A model generated the notes under the pieces. The model was not told the origin of the DNA. It did not search any database and saw only the letters and a list, made by a program, of their open reading frames with translations. From contig NC_064672.1 in assembly GCF_023278565.1 (NCBI RefSeq), positions 5,766,001-5,830,000 on the forward strand: a stretch of DNA of 64,000 bases, read 5' to 3'. Below are positions 48,676 to 57,748 of this stretch, piece after piece. The position numbers were made by a program, and so were the translations under genes. The DNA is from Colletotrichum lupini (Eukaryota > Ascomycota > Sordariomycetes > Glomerellales > Glomerellaceae). The stretch's first letter is position 1. Each line of letters begins with the position of its first letter.

Positions 48676-50566
48676 CTACGCAAATGAAATCCAAATCTGA
48701 TTCTCGTTCATGACCCGACAAACCTGCCAAGGACCTGCCCCAATATCCGCCGGAATGACCTCGTTGTGGTCCCACAGGTGCTGCAGTACGACTGAAGTTT
48801 GTCGGATGTTACCCAGACCAATTGTGGCAAACATATGGCCCAACCTCTCATGCAGGAATTCTTGTTGTCCCTTATCTGTGACGCACGAACCGATAATGGT
48901 GATGGGCCAGCATAGACTAGTGTTTATGCGGACGCTAGGATCTAGTTGTGCTAGATGTGAGAGAGCTCCGCTGAGGGCGTTTTGGATAGCCATTGTCTGG
49001 AGGCCGTGCTCTTCTCGAGAGAGTGTATGTAATGCCGTGTGCAGATAGAGCAACAAGGCTTTCTGGTATATATATCCGGCCAAGGCAACATTCTCAGTCA
49101 CCATGGGGTTTGGCTGCCAGTTGAGGATCTGGCTTTGTAGTTGTGAGAACAGAATAAAGTCATCGGCTGATGGGCGCCAATCCGGCTCGTCCATATGGCT
49201 CATTATCCGCCGTCCCAGGTCGAAGATCGAAGGCACCAGCAGGATCAGATCTAGCCAGCATCCGCATAGACTACCTATGTAAGAGGATGCCACGAGCTCA
49301 GTGGCGAGGAGAATGAGATCGTTGCTGAGGAATAGTTGATCACCAAGTCTTGCGTCTATGGATATCATGCTGACGGTCGCCGTGTAGATGTAGTATTCGG
49401 TCAAGAAGTCTTTCAAAGTCTTGTGTAGAAAGGTGTTGTTCGCAGATAAGAAGGGCAAGATCAAGGACTGGGCTGCCATGAGATGGTCGAAGATGGTTCC
49501 ATTCACGTCACCTTTGGCAGTCTACAAGGGGTATCAATATCACGGTGAACTTAATTCCGAGCGTGACTGTGCAACATACCTCGACCAAGCACAGAATCAG
49601 GGCACCAATGCCCAGGATCAGCGTTTCTTCACCATGCTGTCCGCCCATGTACGTCGAGATGTTTTGCTGAAAGAGTCGTAGCGACTGATTGTAGTATTTG
49701 GTTGCAATATGGTCCGTCGGAACTAAAGACTTTGCTGCTCGGTGGACGGCACTCTGCGTAAGAAGTAGTTGTAAGACGAGATCGCTGCTGAATGCTAAAG
49801 GAATCAACTGCGCGGTGAAAGGGTTGTCTGTCGTGGATCCATTGGCCATACTGAGCGATGTCGCGCTGAGGTAATGACTGAGAAGCTCAAGTGAGTTGCT
49901 ATCCTGATTGCCGGCCAGGAAGTTCATCGACCTCGGCACATGGTGATCTCTGAATATCGACATTGGTTGAACTGGCGAGTGCACCATCTGATCCGTAGCC
50001 TCGCCATCGTCCGGGTCTTCCGTGTTAAAGACAGAAAAGGCGGAAGGGTCTTCAAGTCCGATAGCAGTCGTTGTGTGCTCTTCTGGCGTCTGGGGAGGGA
50101 CGATGATTGCGCCGCTCTGGTCCGTCGTGACGATCTGGGTTGCCGGACTTGAACTCGAGTCTGTTGTGGCTACACTTGGTGATTCCGAGGATTGAATATG
50201 TGATGCAAAAGAGAAGTTGACTGAACGATCTGGGAGATGCTGGGGACTCTGGGATGCCACCGTGGACCCTGCTGGTGAAGGAGCAGTAGGCTGAAGATCG
50301 TCCTGCCGCGTGCTCTCTGGCGAATTTCCTACCTCGCGGGGTGAGCGCGAGGTGCCGCCGCTTTGGGTAGCTTGAGAGGAAGAGGCAGCGGCGGTGGCCT
50401 GGGATGAGGACGTTGGGGGCCAGCGGCACTCTAGGCGGTTCCGCTCACAACCGCGACACCGCGGCTTGGTCTCGTCGCACTTCTTCTTGCGACCGCGGCA
50501 CGTCAGGCACCCCGTACGGACGCGGAAGATTGGCCCCGCAAGGGTACGGCGGGGTTTCGTTGACAT
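48676..50566 (-). CDS. Zn(II)2Cys6 transcription factor
   Basis: Two exons (50566-49580 and 49521-48676, intron 58 nt with gtatgt donor) encode 610 residues. Residues about 20-47 form the zinc cluster CxxCx6Cx5CxxCx6C ('CLTCRGRKKKCDETKPRCRGC'). A long Ser/Thr/Gln/Pro-rich linker follows (about 50-190). The C-terminal half is the helical fungal_trans_2 type domain ('NPFTAQLIPLAFSSDLVLQLLLTQSAVHRA', 'GALILCLVE', 'WQVCRVMNENQIW'). It is a nuclear regulator. It borders the right end of the D-amino-acid/P450 segment and ends 243 bp from the dehydratase stop, which makes it a candidate pathway regulator, but proof would need expression data. No lesion is seen. Confidence 0.94.
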
Positions 50567-51906
50567 GGCTGAGAGAGCCGGCCGGGCCCGTTGAAGTGAG
50601 TGAGTGACGAAGGGAGGGAGAGAGAGGGGAAAGACAAAGCGCCAAGAAAGCCCGAAAGTTGAACCGTCCTCCGATAGAAGGGGAGAGCGAATGAGGCAAA
50701 GTTCTAGACCAATCCCAATGGAACGGGCAGCAGAAGAAGCGAATGCTTGTGTGTTAGATGTGATAGACTGATCTTTGCATGAACAGTTGACACGGAGTTG
50801 GAATGTCGAATGGACTGCCTCCGCGTGGGCCAGATAAGGAAAATTTGCCGGGGTCGTGTGAAGGCGTACTATTCGTGTCTCGAGCGCGGTCCGCCGGATC
50901 CGCCCGACCCACTTACTTCACCGGTGCCAGCGCGGTAAAGAACCGGATTGGCCACCCCGCATCCTCCTTGTCTCGGCCGGGTTACCCTGACGAGGCCTAG
51001 TCGGCACTATGTCATCGTCCTCACCCCTCTTCAGCCTCAATGAACTCGGATAGGGTGTTGGGAGTTATCAAGTATCAGATCTTTGAAAATTTCCCCAGCT
51101 GACCCACCTACCGTTGGAGGACAACTGTAATTTTTGCAACGGGCCTAATGGTTTGTACATTCAATGAATAGGGCGCATACTGTCCTCCGTACGTAGGCAG
51201 GGTACTATTATAAGGAAGTGCCTGTCTACCCATTTTAAGCATCGTGTCTATCCGCAAAAATATCGATATCGCATCTAGCTACCCACCTATTCAAATCTAC
51301 CCGTCAAGGCGTCAACGGTGTAGTGGGCCTAGATCTCTGGAAAATTCGATCACGGTCTCGTAGACAGAAATTTCTCGTGGGCAATTCAACATCTTTCGCA
51401 TGCATACCCAGCTTCAATGCCGGAGAATTGCCTGTGGTCCATCGACCATTCTGCTCTGACTCTCGCACGAAACCTGTCCATCTCCCTGATCTTGTGAGAA
51501 TATTAGTTGGCTTTTCTAATCAAACATGATAGCTTCTTGGTTTTGTGTTTTTGGGAGGACTAGAAATCAGATGAGTTTTACTATCCGGGAGGTGGTTTTT
51601 GGCTACTCGGAAAGTAGTCCACTTATTATCCCATCCTAGCGAATAAGAGTACGTTACTTTACTACGTACTAGATGCAGATGATCGGGCATCGAAATAATC
51701 TCCAAGTCGCAAAACAACTATTTAATAAAACAAACCTGCTCCACAACAAGGCCAACTAAGTAACTAAGTCACCAACCCTTCGTATCAAAAGGTAAACTAG
51801 GCACTAAATATGCCAACTCGCGTGCATACGATGTGCGTGCTGGGAAATGATTCGTCTTTTCAATGCCCATGCTCTTCCATGTCGAGATTATCAGTCTGAA
51901 CTGGTT
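50567..51906. other. Intergenic, no gene recognised
   Basis: It holds the promoter of the regulator gene on the left and the 3' flank of the killer-toxin-like locus on the right. Composition is normal. I see no gene, tRNA or repeat. Confidence 0.55.
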
Positions 51907-54300
51907 TCAGGAACCATTCGAACCTTTAACATATGGTATACTGTAATTGTATAGTCGCGGGTGGGTGTTGTAGTATGGATCAAATGTTAACAAGGCAAAG
52001 CCTGGGTCGCCCGCAGCAATATTGTTTGGCCAACAAGTATTGAGCTCCAGACCATCGTTCGCCGGTGGGTTGGCAGCATGCCCCCATTTGTTAATGGTAA
52101 ATTCTGGCCGAACTGTAGCCGTGATAGCGGCCTGAGTTCTTGTCACGCCGCCTTGTATGATGGTCTTCCTGTTGGGATCGGCATCGACTTTGGCCTTGAA
52201 TTCGGAGTCCTTCATGTCTTCGATGGCGGCACCAAGACATATTCCTTTCCACATATGTCCTGCTCCTCGATTCATTCCTCCTGGGATTAGACGAATTAGT
52301 TGTCCCTGTGCATTTTTTACCAGAATTGAGGCGGGCTGGGTCCTGTAGTCCTAGAAGATATGCAGGTGGGTATTCGTCTTTGTCGCAATCTACCTTATTA
52401 GGGTTCGATTTGACTTCATCCAGCCATCTATCACCTTTATGTTGCTTCTGGAAGGCTGGCACAGCTTCTGCATCTAAGCGCCACGCCGTTGCCGCGGCTT
52501 CAGGCGGACAAGTTAGAGTAGCCCATTGCGGATTGACCTTGATAGCCGAACTATAATGGAAGCAAGCTTGAGACCATTTTTGGCTACATTCTCTCTCCAC
52601 AACAGTCGGCTTGGCGTTGGGTGCGTAGACAACCGATGTTACAACTAAATCATTTTTCCTTGTCGCATCGTTGACACAAGATTGTATCCTCAATGTGTTT
52701 TTAGCAGCCCCAAGTCGCATGGTTGATTTTGCTGGTGGAACCCTGCACTTCCGCTCCTTTTGGATCTTTCTATCAGTGGGGTTATTGTCGTCACCCTTTT
52801 TGCCACTACCTTGTTTGAGGTTATCCGATTTCTTCTTCTTCTCGAATCGGTCTCTTCCAGCAGGCGAGTTGCTCAGTATGTCATATACTTTTTTGATGTC
52901 TTCCGGAACCAAGTTTGTTCCGCCACATGGCTGAAGCCACCAAGAGAAAGCGCCTTCAGGGTCTTCTTCCTTGGGATAAAGATATGCTGCCATTTGAGCA
53001 GCCGTATTGGCGATTTCTAACCAGATGTATAAGCTTCAGATTCATAAGAGGGGAATAGGAGATGGAAAAGGCACCGGGAGGTGCAGAGAGATAATGAGAG
53101 AGGGGCAAGGGCATACCTAGGCCAGCGCTAATTGGCTTGCCTACCACAGGAATAAATTCTACACCAATTTCCAGCACTAGTTTCAGCGTTGACATCATAA
53201 TATAGCATGAGATCTGTATTGTTGGTTGTGAGTTTCATCTTTACTGCATATTGCCCCGATTGATTATGGTGTAGTGACGCTTACCTGAGCCATCTGTGGC
53301 ATGCCATCCAAGACGATATCTGCAAATTCGTTTACTAGAGGGTTGTTGCATTCGCATTTCCCTCCAGCAATTGTCGTATCTGGGCCGATCTTATGCCAAG
53401 GGATAGGTTTGTCGATTGGCCAAAAGCCCAGGCAGAACGCATTAGACATTTTGCCTTCTTTCTTGGCTTGATCAGTTTCTGGCTTGCAGATGGAATCGCA
53501 ACTTTTCGTTTGGTAGTCCCAGTGTTGAGGCTCTTTTTATATGTTGCAATTCTTCGAATTGCTTTCCTTGACACGCCTGGCATAGTCGAGAGGGTACTCA
53601 GGGTCGGTTACCACGATGTCGATGTCACTCGTATCTGGTCCATCGATACGGCTCGTGCAAATATTTTGTGGACAATGGCCGTACTTGCAGGAAAACTTGC
53701 AAAGAATATTAAGATCCGTATTCGAATCGTCCCAGGCGACGACATCGACTTCTGTCTCAGGCGGAACCTGTGGTGGAATCCCTCGGGCAGTGCACTCACA
53801 CAAGGATTCTAGGCAGAAGCCGTATTCGCAACAAAACTCGCAGAGATTACCAGTATTCAAAGTGCAATCTTCGCCTGATATACATCGTTGCAGGTCGCGG
53901 CTTTGGAAGGTAGGCTCAGGATGCGGAGGCTGATGTTGAGGTGGCCCAGGACGCTTAGGCTGAGAACGCGAAGGCTGAGGATGCGGAGGCTAGGGACGTG
54001 AAGGCCGAGGACGAGGAACCTGAGGACGCGGAAGCTGAGGACGTGAAAGTCTGAGGCTAGGATCAGATATCTCATGAACCTTCACGCCAGGCAAAACGGT
54101 TGCGTTTTTTGGCCCCGCGAAACATTTCCCTTGACTCCAACCCAAAGTAAACTCTTCAACCAGCTCGCGGTTTTCGACAATGTCAATTGCAATGCCTAAG
54201 ATCCTTTCAGGTCCTCGACTGTCATCGCAAATCTCGACGAGCATCTGAGTCGAATGGCCGACAATTGGCAGATACGAGATTGCATTCCATGCAGACGTTA

Positions 54301-54345
54301 AGTCAAAGCACCCACTTATAGGCCCCCCCCCCCTTTTAGGCCCCC
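54301..54345 (+). repeat. Left TIR of Fot1-like copy 2
   Basis: It pairs with 56144-56187 with one mismatch and a one-base difference in the C run (11 versus 10). Confidence 0.88.
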
Positions 54346-56143
54346 CCAAAATCCCGCCCAGCCCCCCGATTAAAACCCTACCCTTAATATACAAACTACT
54401 ATAATGATTATAAAAATCGTCTAAATATATTTCTTTTTAACATAATCATTAATTAATATATAATAGTCCTATATACTAAAAATAAGCTCTAATAAGCTCT
54501 TAATATTATTAAAAACGGTCTTTTTATTAAGAGGGCCTTAGTTAAGTTCGGAATTCCTAAGGTAATATTTTAGAATCGTAAAAAAGGCTACTAAATAAGA
54601 GCGAGGGTATTTATAAACCTTTAGAAGCTTTTTTTATAATAAAAAGACTAGCTAGCTTAGTAAGTTCGAATTTAGTATACCCTAAGTATTATATTAACTT
54701 ATTAATAAGTTAGAGAATTTGCTAAGTAAGTTCTAATATTTTAAGGGGATACTAAACTACTTAAAAAAAGATAGATTAACGCTTTTATTAAAAAGAATTT
54801 ATTAATAAGGGTCTAAAGAAATTATTTAATAAATTTATACCGTATTAATAAAGCTATAACTAATATAATTAAATTATAATTTAGATTACTTAATATACTA
54901 AAGATTAATAATATTAAATAAGCTAATAAATATAATATAAATAAGATTAGTATAATAAAAAATAAGGGAGTTAATAAGCTAGTTTTAAGTATAATAAAAA
55001 CTATAGTAATATAAAAAAAAGAGCTTAGTTTGCGTACCTAGGTAATAATTATTAAGTATATTTTTATTAATAATAAGTTTATTAAACTACTAGTTATTTA
55101 TAAAAAAAAGTCGGTATAATAATAGTAGTTTTTATTTTAACTTAACCCTTACGATAGTTAAAAGTTTATAATAATAAATAATAGCTAAATAACTAACGAG
55201 ATTACCCTTTATTAATTAAAAAAAGTGTTCTTATTATAAACTAAGACCCCCCCTATTAGGGGGCTTAGTAAGCTAAATTAGCCTTAACTATTAATACTAA
55301 ATAAGTATAAGAGTTATATAACGATAGAATTTATATAAGAGTATTATAAAAATAATATTTACTTATTATTTTTATTATTATATACTTCCTATGTTTTTTA
55401 ATTATTAAATATAGCTATTTTTAGTCCTATTAAATCTTATTATAAAAAGGAGCTTAATAAAGAGGATATAATAAATAATTCTATTATTATTAAAAAGCAG
55501 TACTTCTTAAGCTATTATTAGCTTACTCGTTTAGTTAGTTTAACGTTATTAAATATACGAAGTAAGTAAAAAGTAATTAGATTATAGCTATTTAATATAA
55601 CTAAGCTATTTCTTAACCTAATAATCCTACTTATATAAGTTATATTATTTAAAAAGGGTATAAAAGCTAAGTAAACGACTAATAATATTAATAAACTGCT
55701 TAACTAAGTATTAATAACCTTTATTATTAATTAGTTAACTCTTAAAAAAGCTAGCGAGCTTAGCGACTATTTAAAACTATTTATAGAGCTTAGTTTAGAT
55801 AATAATACTTAATAACTATTATTTAAAAAAGTAAAAAAAGTATTTAGTGAGTAAGCCTACTACTTAGCTATATTTCGGTACTAAATTCGATTTTTAAAAG
55901 TAAGGGTTAAGTATATAAGGCTTAAAAAAAAGAAAAGTATATTAATAAACTTAAATACCAAGTTTGCGAGTATTTAGGATATATAAAAGGCTTAGCAGGA
56001 CTTTAGTAACCGTTTAGTTAGTCCTAATTAACTTATAAAGGTCGAATTACCTAAGGATAATAATAATTATATTATTATAGTAATAGAAGATAGTTAATTA
56101 ATTAATTATAGTTAGTGGCGATGTTTTGATACTATGTTTGTTA

Positions 56144-56187
56144 GGGGGCCTAAAAGGGGGGGGGGCCCATAAGTGGGTGCTTTGACT
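56144..56187 (-). repeat. Right TIR of Fot1-like copy 2
   Basis: It is the inverted partner of 54301-54345 and is followed by the TA duplication. Confidence 0.88.
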
Positions 56188-56817
56188 TATTGTTAACTTT
56201 GCCAAGGAGCCTCCGCTATAGATACTCACTATCATGCTTCTAGATTGGGCGAAGAGAGTTTTCGTAGGGCAGTTGGGAGGATCTGCAAGCGTTCGCTCTA
56301 CTGACTGGCCTAGGAGAATAAAGTCCAACCTACTGAAATTGTCATTGCCGTCGTTGCCTCGAACTACCATGACTTTTCTCTCGACCTCTTGGCCGGTAGA
56401 CTCACAGGATGCGGAGTACATGCCATCTGGTTGCCGAATACTAAATTGAGAGCTCTTCGCGAATGACTCCGATGTCCAGTCTATGACTGGACGACTGGAA
56501 TTGAGCGAGCAGCCGTAGACGGTAGTGGTAGAAGTTAGGTTGGCAAGAGCGTCGGGAAACATTGGTGCAATAAGCATGGGTTCCTGGCAGCGACGTAGGT
56601 GGTCAATCGATCCATACTCTGTCCATGTGTTCGTGTTTGTGTGGTTAGCACAAGGTATAGGACATTCGATTTTTTGGCTAGAAGGGGTAGCATCGATTCC
56701 AAGTGGTGCTGCGATGTTGACGGTGACATTGTGTAGGACGTCAACTCGTGTGGTCTTGTCGAGCGAAGGATGCGGAGCAGCTACTGCTATCCACGAAAGA
56801 AAATAAACTAGTTTCAT

Positions 56818-57525
56818 TGTTGATCTGGTTATAGAGGTTAGTCGATTGCCTTGGTATGAGACATGAGTGTTAGTATTTAGGTAGCTTGTGCGTGGCAGTG
56901 ATAAATACATAGTCAGATTCTGTGTCATAGTCAATGTTCGTTCTCACAGTCAATGATTTCGCCTGATGAAGAAATGTTTCCAGGGAAATTCATGCCTTTG
57001 GGCCTTTTAACACAGTTCTGCAATCTGACCTTTTCGGTTCGAAGTAGAATTTTAAACCTGAATATACGACCGTGAGAGCTACGTTATCACCTCAAATGTG
57101 GTTGAGAAATTATTTGAGTTAATGTTTGTTGAAGCCTATGGGGCTTGGCACCCTGGTAAGTATTTTGTGGTTTTCAAAGCCATTACATTCCGTTATACAG
57201 GATGTCTACAGACCATCCGTGGATAATGGCACGAAACACCTTGCGCGGTTTTCCGAGACGTTCAATATGAGTCTCATTTTACAGCAAGGTTTGATAGCTT
57301 AGAGTCGAAAGATCTCATGATATAAATCAGATGATCTACCTATTTACTTGTGCGTGAATTCCACCCCTTAGCGAACATGATGCTATATGTTGCCTAACTA
57401 GATCTTCTCGTCTACAGGCTATAAACCGATCGCAGAATCAGGAGATATTCGAACCCTCGTCACCTTGGAGGCTACAGATGTTGGCTAGTAAGATAGCCTT
57501 TTAGAATTGATACGGTCCCCCGGAG
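56818..57525. other. Intergenic, between disrupted secreted-protein gene and Copia LTR
   Basis: Normal-composition DNA with the promoter of the secreted-protein gene. A T-arm-like gagggttcgaatat (minus strand, about 57451-57466) lies close to the Copia insertion, but no complete tRNA fold is found. Confidence 0.5.
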
Positions 57526-57735
57526 TGTTATGGAAGGTAAACTTTGTGTATCTCCTCTTGTTACGTAATAGGGATAGTAATCGCACCTTACAAAGTGCCC
57601 ATTACGTGCTAAATCACGTATCTATCTTAGATATCGTATATATAGACCTTCTCCTTTTATCTATTTCCACTTTAATAGTTAAGCTACTTTTACTATACTC
57701 CGTATGCCTATTACTACGTACTATAACTCGTAATA
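57526..57735 (+). repeat. 5' LTR of Copia element (about 210 bp)
   Basis: It starts TG at 57526 (tgttatgg) and ends about cgtaata just before the primer site. The first 80 bp keep TG/CA, and RIP increases rightward. The 5 bp before it, cggag, would be the left target copy; the right one is not identified. Confidence 0.65.
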
Positions 57736-57748
57736 GTTATAAGCCTAG
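57734..57748 (+). other. Primer-binding site complementary to initiator tRNA-Met half
   Basis: The sequence tagttataagcctag equals GGGTTATGAGCCCAG (complement of the tRNA-iMet anticodon arm) at 14 of 15 positions if RIP transitions are allowed. Copia-type elements are known to prime from a cleaved 5' half of tRNA-iMet, so the position right after the LTR is meaningful. Confidence 0.75.

Larger units (their letters stand above)
54301..56187 (+). mobile_element. Fot1/pogo-type DNA transposon, copy 2 (1,887 bp, RIP-mutated)
   Basis: TA flanks both sides (54299-54300 and 56188-56189). The 44/45-bp inverted repeats start agtcaaagcacccactta, close to the classical Fot1 start. Length equals copy 1 exactly (1,887 bp). 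Internal sequence is collinear with copy 1, including the helix-turn-helix region (about 54480-54590) and the catalytic block near 55285-55450 where LxLDGHxSH has become 'LILNKYKSY'. It is RIP-mutated inside with better-preserved ends. The outer TIR bases differ from copy 1, so the two belong to sister subfamilies rather than being recent duplicates. It is inserted antisense into an exon of the killer-toxin-like gene. Confidence 0.93.
51907..56817 (-). pseudogene. Large secreted protein with killer-toxin/chitinase-like N-terminus, disrupted
   Basis: ATG 56817 starts a signal peptide (about 17 residues) and a Cys-containing domain ('IPCANHTN', 'LRRCQEPML') like the N-terminal region of fungal GH18 subgroup-C chitinases and killer-toxin-alpha-like proteins. 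A Fot1-like element occupies 54301-56187 within it. Left of the element the same frame continues ('LVEICDDSRG', 'WSQGKC'). Next come a Pro/Arg-rich linker (54060-53910), a Cys-rich domain ('LCEFCCEYGFC', 'CKFSCKYGHC'), and an in-frame TAA at 53537-53539. Then 'FCLGFWPIDKPIPW', introns at 53214-53284 and 53017-53116, 'FSWWLQPCGG', and a tail reminiscent of NucA/NucB-like domains ('CDKDEYPPAY'). A one-base excess in a T6 run at 52313-52318 shifts the frame. No GH18 or LysM domain is visible, so the architecture is either unusual or deleted. Function unknown; three independent lesions. Confidence 0.75.

Noticed and set aside
57434..57525. Possible tRNA next to the Copia LTR
   Set aside because: Only a T-arm-like piece with an imperfect stem is present; no consistent cloverleaf. 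It could be a decayed tRNA, but the evidence is too weak to call.
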